A stretch of DNA of 64,000 nt from Rubrobacter_A sp965214435 (GTDB taxonomy: Bacteria > Actinomycetota > Rubrobacteria > Rubrobacterales > Rubrobacteraceae). The stretch covers positions 2,232,001 through 2,296,000 of the forward strand of contig OZ243960.1 of NCBI GenBank assembly GCA_965214435.1. The letters run 5' to 3'. Below the pieces are notes generated by a model. That model had not been told where the DNA came from and did not search any database. It was given only the letters and a program-made list of their open reading frames with translations. Positions 26,185 through 34,789 of this stretch are shown piece by piece (positions within the stretch are counted from its first letter, which is position 1; every line of letters begins with the position of its first letter). The position numbers and the translations under genes were made by a program.

Positions 26185-26837
26185 GGTTCCAGGCGCAAGA
26201 TACCTTTTTTTAAGGCCGAGGTCACGGCGGCGGTACGGTCCGCGACGCCGAGCTTGCTGAAAATGTGGATCATGTGAGATTTAACGGTGGTCTCGCTAAT
26301 CCAGAGTTTGCCCGCTATTTCCTTGTTGCTCGTGCCCTGGGCCACCAACTCCAGAACCTCTACTTCCCGGGCGCTCAACGCTTCTTCCGCCGGTCCGCGC
26401 GCCCGGTCCATGAGCCTTGCTGCGACTGCGGGGGAGAGGAGCGACTTGCCCTCCGCCGCTTTCCTGATAGCCCCGTAAAGCTCTTCCCGCGGGGCGTCTT
26501 TTAGGAGGTAGCCGGTGGCCCCGGCTTCTATCGCCCGGAGTATGTCGGCGTCCGAGTCGTAAGTGGTCAGGACCAGCACGCGCGGGCTCTGTGGACCGGT
26601 CCGGATGCTGGCGGTAGCCTCCGCCCCGCCCATCTCCGGCATCCGCAAATCCATGAGCACCACGTCCGGAGAAAGCTCCGCGGCTAGTGCCACGGCCTGC
26701 GCGCCGTTCCCGGCTTCCCCGACGACCTCAAAGTCCGGCTGGCCGGAGAGCATACCCCACAGACCGGCGCGCACTACCGGATGGTCGTCCACGATCAGCA
26801 ACCTGACATGTTTCTCCGGTGTTTCACCTGCCGTCAT
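26181..26837 (-). CDS. NarL/FixJ-type response regulator
   Basis: 218 residues. Receiver domain: acidic pocket IVDDHPVV, phospho-acceptor Asp in VVLMDLRMPEMGG (about 61), Thr in VLTTYDSD and Lys in YLLKDAP. A LuxR-type HTH follows: LSAREVEVLELVAQGTSNKE and SETTVKSHMIHIFSKLGV. It is read from the kinase transcript, with a 14-nt overlap. DNA targets are unknown, but the genes flanking the pair encode secreted surface proteins. Confidence 0.92.
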   Translation of the reverse strand: MTAGETPEKHVRLLIVDDHPVVRAGLWGMLSGQPDFEVVGEAGNGAQAVALAAELSPDVVLMDLRMPEMGGAEATASIRTGPQSPRVLVLTTYDSDADILRAIEAGATGYLLKDAPREELYGAIRKAAEGKSLLSPAVAARLMDRARGPAEEALSAREVEVLELVAQGTSNKEIAGKLWISETTVKSHMIHIFSKLGVADRTAAVTSALKKGILRLEP

Positions 26838-28500
26838 AAATCTCCTCCGAGGTCTGGTAGCTAGACGAACCGGGTAGAGCCACCGGCATCGAGGGTAGCT
26901 CCGCGGTTATGGTGGCCCCTTCGCCGGGCGCGCTTTCCACGGAGAGGGTACCCCCGATACCCTGGATCCGCTCCCGCATACCCCGCAACCCGAACCCGCC
27001 CGCGTAGCCGGCGTTCAAGGCATTCGCGGTGGGATCAAAGCCCACCCCGTCGTCCCGCGCGTCGAGCGTTAGAAGATCTGGCATGAACGATAGCGTCAGG
27101 GCCGCCCGGCTCGCCCGGGAATGCTTGCGGACGTTCGCCAGCGCCTCCTGGGCGACGCGCAGAAAGACCGCCTCGGTCTCGCGCGCGAGTGGCCGGGCCT
27201 CGCCGGTAACGGTGGCCGTGGCGGTGATGCCGCTTTCTTCGGAAAAGCGCGCCGTCAGCCGTCCGAGGGCTTCGGCGAGTGAGGCGTCTTCCAGTTGCTC
27301 GGGCCGGAGCGCCCGCACCAGCCGCCGCGCTTCCGAGAGACTCTCACGCGCGATGCGGCGGGCGTGGCTCAGGCTCCGGTGTGTCCGTTCCGGCTCCGAG
27401 TAGAGGCTCTGATCCGCGGCTTCGAGGTTCATCACGATGCTGGTAAACCCCTGGGCCAGCGTGTCGTGGATCTCGTGCGCCAGCCGCTGACGCTCTTTTA
27501 AGACCCCGGCCTGCCTCCCGGTCCGGCGGGCTTCCTCTAGGAGCCGCTGGTTTTCAAGCGCCAGGCCCGCCTGGGTCCCGGCGGTCCGGTACCGGCGCGC
27601 CGCGCCCTGGGAAAAGCCCAGTCTGCGGGAAAAGACCGCGAGCAGACCGGCGAAAGCTCCACCGGGGGCCGACAGCGGGACGATCAGGGCGCTCCGGACC
27701 CCGCGCTTTTTCAGAGCGGCCCGCACCGCTCCGGGCAGGCTTCCCACCCTCACCGTCTCCGGCGACCCGGATGAGCGTTCCAGCACCGCCCGCGCCCAGG
27801 CACCGTCCAACTCCGGCGTCCCGGAACCTTCTTCCGCGGACTCCGGCACCCACGCCGCCAGGAACTCGGGCTCTCCCGGAATCCCGTCTCCGGGCTCTCT
27901 AGCGGTCTGCCACAACGTCACGGCGCTTACTCCGGGACCTGCCAGATGACGGCCTATGGTGTCGGCCACGGCTTGCGGATGGCGGGCCGCGGCCAGACCC
28001 TGTCCCGTCCGGTAGACCGCCTCCTGATACTCCAGCGTCCGGCGGCCCTCGTAGCCGCCCAGGGCGCCGCCCGCCATGGAAAGCGCCAGCATCAAAGCCA
28101 CTTCAGACGGGGAGATCGGCGGGGCGTAGAACAGGATGACGAGTTGCCCGGCAACCGCGGCCACCACGCCGATGCAAATTCCCTGCACAACCTGTAGCTT
28201 CCCCGACCTCCGCGACATCCAGAAAGCGACCCCTGCTACCAGCAGCAGGTGCAGGGCGGGCACGCCCCACTCTCCCATAAAGTACGCGAACCGCATCACC
28301 CGGTCTCCGACCGTATCCCCGCCGAGAAAGAGCCGCCCGGTCTGTAGAACCGCGGCGTAGAGGTTTATGAGCAGAACCGGGAGGGCGATGGGTAGGACAC
28401 CCGCCGCCGTACCGACCAGGAGGATTAAACCCCACCGCACGTTCCGGGGCATAACTCCCGCTCCGGGCTTTTCGGGCTGGTGTATCACTCTATCTTCCAT
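26824..28500 (-). CDS. Membrane sensor histidine kinase (HisKA_3, NarX/DesK-like)
   Basis: 558 residues from ATG 28500; a GTG at 28536 is an alternative. N-terminal membrane block with about five helices, a GAF-like domain (about 180-330), then the dimerisation helix with the phospho-His in LAHEIHDTLAQGF and a HATPase domain with DARDDGVGFDP and GGFGLRGMRERIQGIGG. It forms a pair with the overlapping NarL-type regulator. The signal is unknown. Confidence 0.9.
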   Translation of the reverse strand: MEDRVIHQPEKPGAGVMPRNVRWGLILLVGTAAGVLPIALPVLLINLYAAVLQTGRLFLGGDTVGDRVMRFAYFMGEWGVPALHLLLVAGVAFWMSRRSGKLQVVQGICIGVVAAVAGQLVILFYAPPISPSEVALMLALSMAGGALGGYEGRRTLEYQEAVYRTGQGLAAARHPQAVADTIGRHLAGPGVSAVTLWQTAREPGDGIPGEPEFLAAWVPESAEEGSGTPELDGAWARAVLERSSGSPETVRVGSLPGAVRAALKKRGVRSALIVPLSAPGGAFAGLLAVFSRRLGFSQGAARRYRTAGTQAGLALENQRLLEEARRTGRQAGVLKERQRLAHEIHDTLAQGFTSIVMNLEAADQSLYSEPERTHRSLSHARRIARESLSEARRLVRALRPEQLEDASLAEALGRLTARFSEESGITATATVTGEARPLARETEAVFLRVAQEALANVRKHSRASRAALTLSFMPDLLTLDARDDGVGFDPTANALNAGYAGGFGLRGMRERIQGIGGTLSVESAPGEGATITAELPSMPVALPGSSSYQTSEEIYDGR

Positions 28501-28662
28501 ATCTTCTGCAGGAATAATTACAGAGCATTCTCTCACCTACAACCCCGCGGCATCTCAAGTCCTCCTTATGGAGCCGGGAAACCCTCCTTCCGGTGGACGT
28601 ATGCCCGGAGCTCTGGTGAGAAAGTTAGCCCGTCGATAAAAACCTCTACAAGGAGGAAGTTA

Positions 28663-29313
28663 ATGAAAAAGATAATGATGTTAGCGGCGATGCTCGCCAT
28701 GATGGTGGTGGCTAGCGCCCCGGCCATCGCCCAGGAGAGCACCGCCGGAGCTACGGCCGGGGACGAGTCCAACACCACCGTGAGCGGTAACGTCGTCATC
28801 ACCCAGACGCAGGCCGCGAGCCTTACCCAGGACTGCCGGACCATCGTGACGGTCAACAATACCGGTACGGCTACCGGCGGCGACCAGTACAGCGATTCGG
28901 GTGACACCAACCAGACGGTTCAGGTCAACTTCGGTAATACCACGGTCAACGTAACCGGTGCCCAGTGCCAGCAGATCGTCACCCAGGTCCAGGCCGGTAA
29001 AGACGCTGTAGGAGCCGTCACGGCGGTTATCGGCACTCCCGCAGCCCCGGCTCCCGGCCCCGCCGCTCCCAAAGAGAACCCGGTCCCCGCGGTAACGACG
29101 CCCGAGAAAACGATGCCTGAGAATACGGTTCCCGAGAAGACGGTCCAGCAGCCGACCGAGACTTCCCCGACGACTGGCTCCGGTCCATACAACGATTCCG
29201 GAGAGTCCATCTTGTCGGTTCTCCCGGATACGGGTGGCGCTTCGCTGCTCGTGCTGGGTACCGGCGCGCTTCTGGTCAGTGGCGGACTGCTCGTCCGCAG
29301 GTTCCTCGGCTAA
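28663..29313 (+). CDS. Secreted surface protein with LPXTG-like sorting signal
   Basis: 216 residues from ATG 28663, chosen for the perfect AAGGAGG site 7 nt upstream. Signal peptide (MKKIMMLAAMLAMMVVA.. ending AIAQES), a Thr/Asn/Gln-rich domain with only two or three Cys, a Pro/Glu/Thr repeat (PEKTMPENTVPEKT) as wall spacer, then LPDTGG, a hydrophobic helix and RRFLG. The last three elements form a sortase sorting signal. It is divergent from the histidine kinase gene and ends at a strong terminator. Confidence 0.78.
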   Translation: MKKIMMLAAMLAMMVVASAPAIAQESTAGATAGDESNTTVSGNVVITQTQAASLTQDCRTIVTVNNTGTATGGDQYSDSGDTNQTVQVNFGNTTVNVTGAQCQQIVTQVQAGKDAVGAVTAVIGTPAAPAPGPAAPKENPVPAVTTPEKTMPENTVPEKTVQQPTETSPTTGSGPYNDSGESILSVLPDTGGASLLVLGTGALLVSGGLLVRRFLG

Positions 29314-29340
29314 TACCGGCGGCTAGTAAGTCGCATCTCT

Positions 29341-29365
29341 GGCGGGCCTTGTTCTAAGGCCCGCC
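29341..29365 (+). terminator. Rho-independent terminator
   Basis: GGCGGGCCTT-gttct-AAGGCCCGCC forms a perfect 10-bp stem with a 5-nt loop, followed by GTTTC. It lies 27 bp after the stop of the LPXTG-like gene and may also serve the convergent fumarase operon. Confidence 0.8.
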
Positions 29366-29406
29366 GTTTCGCTCTCCTTCCGGCCCGGCCTCTGCTGGTG
29401 CGGGCG

Positions 29407-29973
29407 TTAGCTCTTTGGGCGGCGCCAGCGTTCCCGGCCTTCTTTATAGAGGTCGCCGCCCCGGAGGTCGTTTACCACGGTAACGGGGAACTCCTCAACG
29501 ACGAGCCGGCGCACGGCTTCGGAGTCGAGGTCTTCGTACGCCACGATCTCGACGCTTTTTACACACCGGGCCAGGAGCGCGGCCGTACCCTCCACGGCCC
29601 CGAAGTACACGCACCCGTGCTCCTGCATGCTCTCTCTTACAGCCTCCGAGCGACGCCCCTTACCGACCATTCCCCGCAAGCCCCGCTCCACGAGCAGCGG
29701 CGAGTAGGCGTCCATCCGGGAGGCGGTGGTCGGGCCGGCGGGACCGAGTACCTGTCCGGGCTTTGCCGGGGCCGGGCCGGTAAAGTAGACCACCTGACCC
29801 TCCGGGTCGAACGGCAGTGGATCCCCAGCCTCTATCGCCTCGGCCATGCGGGCGTGGGCCGCGTCGCGGGCGGTGTACAGAGCCCCGCTAAGCCGCACGA
29901 TGTCCCCGGTGCTCAAAGCTTCCACGTCCTCCAGGCTGAAAGGCGTCTCCAGGTACTTGGGCTCCCCGCTCAC
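29407..29973 (-). CDS. Class I fumarate hydratase beta subunit
   Basis: 188 residues from GTG 29973, just 2 nt after the alpha-subunit stop. C-terminal (beta) domain of [4Fe-4S] fumarases and L(+)-tartrate dehydratases: VRLSGALYTARDAAHARM, VVYFTGPAPAKPGQV, GPTTASRMDAYSP and GMVGKGRRS. With the alpha subunit it interconverts fumarate and malate in the citric acid cycle. The reading frame is open much further upstream, but that part overlaps the alpha gene and is not homologous. Confidence 0.9.
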   Translation of the reverse strand: MSGEPKYLETPFSLEDVEALSTGDIVRLSGALYTARDAAHARMAEAIEAGDPLPFDPEGQVVYFTGPAPAKPGQVLGPAGPTTASRMDAYSPLLVERGLRGMVGKGRRSEAVRESMQEHGCVYFGAVEGTAALLARCVKSVEIVAYEDLDSEAVRRLVVEEFPVTVVNDLRGGDLYKEGRERWRRPKS

Positions 29974-29975
29974 GG

Positions 29976-30818
29976 CTAAAGCTCCGCCGAGCGCACGCGG
30001 TGGGAGTGGCAGTCGAGGTTCACGGCGACCGGTAGGGCGGCGATATGTGTCGGGTGAGCCTCGACGTGGACGGCGAGCGCGGTAACCGTGCCGCCATACC
30101 CCGCGGGCCCGATGCCGGTGGCGTTGATCTCCTCTAATAGCTCTTTCTCCAACCCTGCAAGCCGCTCGTCCGGACTCGGTTCCCCCGAGGTGCGGATGAG
30201 AGCCTTTTTCGCGAGCTGCGCGGCCTTCTCGAACGGACCGCCGATCCCCACCCCGACGGTCAGCGGCGGGCTCGCGTTCGGCCCGGCATTCTCGATGGTC
30301 TCGACCACAAAGCGCTTTATACCCTCCCAACCTTCGGCCGGGGTGAGCATCGCCAGCGCGCTCATGTTGTCACAACCTGCGCCCTTGACGAGCATCGTGA
30401 GCTTTAGTCCCTCGCCGGGCACGAGGTCGTAGTAAACGACCGCCGGTGTGTTGTCTCCGGTGTTTACCCGGTAGACCGGGCTCTCCACGATCGACTTCCG
30501 TAGATAACCTTCGCTATACCCCCGCCGGACACCCTCGTCTATCGCCTCCCCGATGCTACCGCCCGTAAAGTGAACCTCCTGCCCGAGTTCCACGAAAAAC
30601 ACCGCGTACCCCGTGTCCTGACAGAACGGAACTCCTTCTCCGCAAGAGACCTCCGCGTTCTCCAGGAGCCGGTCGAGGACCTCGCCTCCAAGCTCCGACT
30701 CCTCCTCGCTGCGCGCCCGCCGTAGAGCCGCCACCTGGTCTTCCCGCAGACAGGTGTTGGTCTCTACGCACAGTCCCTTAACAACCTCCGTTACATCTTC
30801 TACCCGGATCCCTCTCAC
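29976..30818 (-). CDS. Class I fumarate hydratase alpha subunit
   Basis: 280 residues. N-terminal catalytic domain that carries the oxygen-sensitive Fe-S cluster: Cys in VPFCQDTG, in KGAGCDNMSALAM and in VNLDCHSHR are the probable ligands. GVGIGGPFEKAAQLAKKAL and ATGIGPAGYGGTVTAL are family blocks. Substrate could be fumarate or tartrate; fumarase is more likely. Two-gene operon with the beta subunit, separated by 2 nt. Confidence 0.9.
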   Translation of the reverse strand: MRGIRVEDVTEVVKGLCVETNTCLREDQVAALRRARSEEESELGGEVLDRLLENAEVSCGEGVPFCQDTGYAVFFVELGQEVHFTGGSIGEAIDEGVRRGYSEGYLRKSIVESPVYRVNTGDNTPAVVYYDLVPGEGLKLTMLVKGAGCDNMSALAMLTPAEGWEGIKRFVVETIENAGPNASPPLTVGVGIGGPFEKAAQLAKKALIRTSGEPSPDERLAGLEKELLEEINATGIGPAGYGGTVTALAVHVEAHPTHIAALPVAVNLDCHSHRVRSAEL

Positions 30819-30864
30819 ATCCCCGCCTCTCGCAGATCAAGGGTGTTAATTAAACGATGCAAAG

Positions 30865-31371
30865 CTATTCTTCTTCCCGGATCGTCGGCCGGCTGGCCGT
30901 CGGCGCGTAGCCACGCTTGTACACCATTACCGTGCGACTAAAGGTAATTACGACGGTCCCCTCGCCGTTATACCCGGTAGTCTCTACGGAGACGATGCCG
31001 GCGTGCGGCCGGGAACGGGACTCCCGCTTCTCCCGGACCTCGCTCCTGGAGTAGATGGTGTCGCCCTCGAATACGGGCGCCGGCAGGCGAATATCGTCCC
31101 AGCCCAGGTTTGCAATGGCGTTCTGCGAGACGTCGGTGACGCTCTGCCCGGTGACCAGCGCTACCGTAAACGTAGAATCCACCAGTGGCTTCCCGAACTC
31201 CGTCCCGGCCGAGTAGTGGTGGTCAAAGTGTATCGGGGCCGTGTTCTGCGTCAGCAGCGTAAACCACAGGTTGTCCGTCGTCGTTACCGTCCGGCCTAGA
31301 GGATGCTCGTAAACGTCCCCGACCTCGAAGTCCTCGAAAAACCGTCCCTGCCAACCTTTTTGTACGGCCAA
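30865..31371 (-). CDS. MaoC-like (R)-specific enoyl-CoA hydratase/dehydratase
   Basis: 168 residues from TTG 31371, chosen for the AAAGGAG site 5 nt upstream (longer in-frame starts lack one). Hot-dog fold with the hydratase signature IHFDHHYSAGTEFGKPLVD, where Asp and His are catalytic. FEDFEVGDVYEHPLGRTVT is the usual N-terminus of MaoC-like mesaconyl-CoA hydratase relatives. It is 46 bp upstream of the fumarase genes on the same strand and may be cotranscribed. Confidence 0.85.
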   Translation of the reverse strand: MAVQKGWQGRFFEDFEVGDVYEHPLGRTVTTTDNLWFTLLTQNTAPIHFDHHYSAGTEFGKPLVDSTFTVALVTGQSVTDVSQNAIANLGWDDIRLPAPVFEGDTIYSRSEVREKRESRSRPHAGIVSVETTGYNGEGTVVITFSRTVMVYKRGYAPTASRPTIREEE

Positions 31372-31470
31372 AGCTCTCCTTTCCACAGACCAGCGTACCC
31401 ATCTTAACCGCTCCCGCAAGCCCGACCTTGTACCTCGCTGTTCCGTATGTGATACTCAAAAGAGCTTTGT

Positions 31471-31494
31471 GTTACAAGTAGATAACATTGTAAC
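31471..31494. promoter_or_regulatory. Perfect inverted repeat between divergent transcription units
   Basis: GTTACAA (31471-31477) and TTGTAAC (31488-31494) are perfect 7-bp arms separated by 10 nt, in the AT-rich gap between the MaoC/fumarase unit and the symporter unit. Size and symmetry suit a dimeric repressor controlling one or both directions. No regulator gene lies next to it. Confidence 0.5.
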
Positions 31495-31563
31495 TATTTT
31501 ATGTAGCAAGCGCGGCGGTTGGAGTTACGAGAGAAGAAGTAGGCGAATAGTGAAGGAGGTTTG

Positions 31564-31746
31564 GTGGAGAAGCGGGGTTTGGTCTGGATCGGGGTGGTAT
31601 TGGCTCTGGTCTTTCTGGCGTACTTTTTTCCGTACGTGGTGTTGCGGGGTGTGGATAGTGTTTACGGCAGCTTTCTATTCTGGACGATATTCGGGTTTCT
31701 GGCGTTAGTCGTGAACTTCATGATCTCAAAGAGCTGGAGGGACTAG
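31564..31746 (+). CDS. Small membrane protein, probable symporter partner (DUF3311-like)
   Basis: 60 residues from GTG 31564, which has GAAGGAGG at proper spacing (TTG 31561 is too close). Two hydrophobic helices: WIGVVLALVFLAYFFPYVVL and SFLFWTIFGFLALVVNFM. Small proteins of this size and layout are commonly encoded just upstream of sodium-solute symporters. Its stop overlaps the start of the symporter gene by one base. Confidence 0.7.
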   Translation: MEKRGLVWIGVVLALVFLAYFFPYVVLRGVDSVYGSFLFWTIFGFLALVVNFMISKSWRD

Positions 31747-33230
31747 TGGACGTAGGGCTTGTGTGGGTCGGCATCGGGATCTACATCTTTATAAGCGTAG
31801 CGGTCGCTTTCCTGGCGCGCGGCGGGGGTGGAGCCGGTGGCGGGCTGGTCGACTACTTCCTGTGGAACCGCTCTATGGGAGGCTTGATCGCGGCCCTCAG
31901 CTACAGCGCAACCACCTATAGCGCGTTCTTACTCGTCGGTCTCGCCGGGCTTGCCTACGCTGGAGGCGTCGGTGCTCTGGGGTTCGAGATGATCTACTTC
32001 TCCGGGCTCGTGCTCGTGGCATTCTTCGGGCCCCGGTTTCTTCTGGTCGGCAAAAAGTTCGGGTACGTAACGCCGCCGGAGATGCTCGGGGACCGTTACG
32101 GGAGCCGGGCCGTGGCGGTCGTCGTGGCGCTCGCGAGCTGCGTATTCCTCATACCGTACAGCGCGGTGCAGTTGGCCGGCATCGGGTATCTGTTGCAGGG
32201 GACGACCGACGGCGGCATCTCGTACACGACCGGGACCCTGATCGCCACGGCCCTCGCCATCACGTTCGCTTTTCTGGCCGGTATACGCTCGGTGGCTTGG
32301 ACGGACGCCTTGCAGGTGCTCGTCATGCTGGTGACCGCGACCGTGGCGGCTTTTCTGGTGGTGGACTCTTTAGGCGGCTTCGGAACCTTTTTCGAGCGGG
32401 TCTCGACCGAGCATCCGGGGGCGCTCAGCGTACCGGGTACCGGGGACTTCTTTACCTTCAGCGTATTTCTGGGGCTTACGCTGCCGTGGTTCTTTTTCAG
32501 TCTGTCCAACCCGCAGGTTAGCCAGCGGCTGTTCATGCTCGGTAACTTGAAGAATTTGCGGCGTATGTTGCTGGGGTTCCTCTCGTTCGGGTTTCTGTAC
32601 ACGCTGGTCGCGGTGGTGTGGGGGTTTGCGGCTCTGGTGCGCTTTCCGGACCTTTCATCGGCGGACCTGGCATCGCCCGCGCTCATCGCATCGGACCTCG
32701 TGCCGCCGGCTGTCGGAGTCGTCGTGATAGTGGGAATCCTCGCGGCTGCCATCTCGACGATAGACTCCATACTCTTGACCCTCTCCTCGCTCGTGGCCCG
32801 CGACGTGTACGGTAACGCCGGAGGGCGGGGCGACGACCGCCGGCAGCTCTTTGTGGGGAAGCTTGTGATACCGGTTATCGCCGGGTTCGCGCTCCTCTTC
32901 GCGGGTTTGCAGCTAGACCTGATCGCGGTCCTCTCCGTGGCCTCCTCGGCTGGTCTCCTGGTAACGGTCCCCGCTATCGTGGGCGCGTTTTTCTGGTGGC
33001 GCGGGACCGCGGCCGGGGTGCTGTCCAGCGTCACGGTCGCCGGAACGCTGGTGGTTCTCCTGGAGATCAGCGGCATCCGCTTTCTCGGCCAGGCTTCCGG
33101 TGTCTGGGGCTTTATCGTTGCGATCATCCTCTTTGTCGGCGTGAGTCTCCTGACGGCCGCACCCGAACGCCAGGCGGAAAAGTTTATGGGTTATCTGCGT
33201 GGCGCTCTCAAGGATAAGGGAGCTTTATAG
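31746..33230 (+). CDS. Sodium:solute symporter (SSS) family transporter
   Basis: 494 residues, GTG start, about 13 hydrophobic helices. SSS features: YFLWNRSMGGLIAALSYSAT near the N-terminus, AYAGGVGALGFEM, GPRFLLVGKKFGYVTPPEML, GIRSVAWTDALQV and AAAISTIDSILLTLSSLVARD (sodium-site region). Imports an organic solute, perhaps a carboxylate or amino acid, with Na+. Cotranscribed with the small partner protein; the inverted repeat at 31471 lies in its promoter region. Confidence 0.88.
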   Translation: MDVGLVWVGIGIYIFISVAVAFLARGGGGAGGGLVDYFLWNRSMGGLIAALSYSATTYSAFLLVGLAGLAYAGGVGALGFEMIYFSGLVLVAFFGPRFLLVGKKFGYVTPPEMLGDRYGSRAVAVVVALASCVFLIPYSAVQLAGIGYLLQGTTDGGISYTTGTLIATALAITFAFLAGIRSVAWTDALQVLVMLVTATVAAFLVVDSLGGFGTFFERVSTEHPGALSVPGTGDFFTFSVFLGLTLPWFFFSLSNPQVSQRLFMLGNLKNLRRMLLGFLSFGFLYTLVAVVWGFAALVRFPDLSSADLASPALIASDLVPPAVGVVVIVGILAAAISTIDSILLTLSSLVARDVYGNAGGRGDDRRQLFVGKLVIPVIAGFALLFAGLQLDLIAVLSVASSAGLLVTVPAIVGAFFWWRGTAAGVLSSVTVAGTLVVLLEISGIRFLGQASGVWGFIVAIILFVGVSLLTAAPERQAEKFMGYLRGALKDKGAL

Positions 33231-33507
33231 GGTTGCGGTAGCCAGAGAGCCTCGTGCCGATTGTCGGCGGTTTAAAGAAGGGCGAAAGGAAAGAAGCGGT
33301 CATCGCTGTCTCGGGAGACGCGCACCTTCCGTCCGACCCGGAGATAGAGGTGCAGGTCGAACCCGCTATGCTGGGAACACCGAGTGCCGCAGTGCTCGAC
33401 GGGTCTGAAGAAGGGATGCGGTGCCCGCACCGTAGCGTCCGGAAGCCTGCTTCGGCAGTGGAGTGCTGCCGCCACCCGGCAAGTTGTGTAACAGGCTCCG
33501 GACCCGT

Positions 33508-34371
33508 TTAGCGAGAGTTTTCCAACAGTTCTCTGTAAATATGCTTGGTCTCCGGAGAAGGCGTGGCACCGTACTGCTGCCCGAGTATCTGCTCGCAGAG
33601 CCGGTACTGGTCGATAGCCCGACTCCAGAGGCCAAGACGCGCGTAGCAGCGCATGAGTAGCCGGTAGATGTCCTCGTGGCAGGGCTCCCTGTGCAGAGTC
33701 TGGTAGCACCGATGGATGCTGTCGCGGAACCGTCCAGCCTCGAAGTAATGACCGGCAAGTTGCGAGAGCATCTCCAGGTATGTGTTGAGAAGCCTTTCCC
33801 TCTCGATCATGGTCCAGTCTTCGTAGAGGTTCTCTACCAGGTAATCGTCCCGATACAATGCGACAGCCTTTTCTCTCTCCTTTACCGATTCCTCGATATC
33901 CTGCTCCATCTCTAGCCGCCTCGCCCGCACGCGGTGCTCGTCGAACGCCTCGATATCCGTATAAAACTGTATTTCAGGGGATAGGGAGTAATATCCGTTT
34001 CTGTGAGAGATGATCTCCGCCGCCCTAATTTTCCCCGGCCACTGATCCAGCGTCCGGCGCAGGTCATACACCGCGGAGTTCAGAGACCACCGGGCTTTCC
34101 GGGGCGCAGAGTGAGGCCACAGCCAGTCCATGAGAAAGTCCCGAGATACCGGGGCCTTTCTATGGGTTAGCAAGTACTTCAGGATATTCAAAGCCCGCCC
34201 GTTATGTCCCAGCGGTAAGGAGACGTTGTCGTAGAGAACCTCAAAGAAGCCAAAAAACCGGACCTGAAGAGCCGGACGGACTGAATCGAGGTCGGTCGCT
34301 AGTACCCCGCGCTGACCCGCAAGAGATTCCCAATACAATGCTGGGCGATCGGTGGTAGATCGGATAGTCAT
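33508..34371 (-). CDS. SARP-like transcriptional regulator (OmpR-type HTH plus BTAD)
   Basis: 287 residues. N-terminal winged-helix: VRFFGFFEVLYDNVSLPLG, LLTHRKAPVSRDFLMDWLWP, LNSAVYDLRRTLDQW. From about 125 a BTAD/TPR-like helical domain with the sequence CHEDIYRLLMRCYARLGLW near its end. SARP-like activators control secondary metabolism or stress genes. There is no adjacent biosynthetic cluster. AAGAAGG lies upstream of the ATG. It diverges from the 34790 gene across an AT-rich region. Confidence 0.85.
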   Translation of the reverse strand: MTIRSTTDRPALYWESLAGQRGVLATDLDSVRPALQVRFFGFFEVLYDNVSLPLGHNGRALNILKYLLTHRKAPVSRDFLMDWLWPHSAPRKARWSLNSAVYDLRRTLDQWPGKIRAAEIISHRNGYYSLSPEIQFYTDIEAFDEHRVRARRLEMEQDIEESVKEREKAVALYRDDYLVENLYEDWTMIERERLLNTYLEMLSQLAGHYFEAGRFRDSIHRCYQTLHREPCHEDIYRLLMRCYARLGLWSRAIDQYRLCEQILGQQYGATPSPETKHIYRELLENSR

Positions 34372-34789
34372 TTGCTACCTTCTTTCTAACTCGTGGGGCG
34401 AAAGCCGTCACCCCACTGCTGTTCGGTAACTCGGCCGCTTCCCACTGGAAGCCCGGAGCTTTGCGTACCCGCCTTGCGACGGGGTTGCCTTTTCGCAGCT
34501 TATAATCGCCTCCTTTCTACAATCAGGAATTTGAACTTCCTCTCTAATGAACCACAGTGTAATGATTTTGCGATGATTTTAGCTCCAAAAAACGCTTAAT
34601 ACTAACTATTAAACACAAAAGTCGCGTAAAGCAAGCCCAAAAAGACTAAACCGACTCAATTATGCATCTCTTTAACTGGAGTTATCTTTCCACGAGAGAT
34701 TCTTTCGCCTTTCATCACAGGGTCACTACCGGCTGTTTCAGTGGTGCCGTAGACGTTGGTAAAGCAGGCCCTTGATGGAAAGGAACGGT
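34372..34789. other. AT-rich divergent regulatory region
   Basis: About 418 bp without a gene. The part 34540-34700 is markedly AT-rich for this genome and contains an inverted repeat TTAATA-ctaac-TATTAA (34596-34612). It must hold the promoters of the SARP gene (minus) and of the 34790 operon (plus). No riboswitch or RNA gene is recognised. Confidence 0.5.

Noticed and set aside
29974..30330. Long N-terminal extension of the fumarase beta frame
   Set aside because: The Arg-rich sequence is the out-of-phase shadow of the alpha-subunit gene; a GTG just after the alpha stop with GGCGGAGC upstream is a better start.
33231..33507. Open frame of about 85 codons (33254-33511) after the symporter gene
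   Set aside because: No ribosome site, no protein-like pattern, the start is weak and the end has Cys/Ser-rich low-quality sequence; looks like intergenic DNA with some short inverted repeats.
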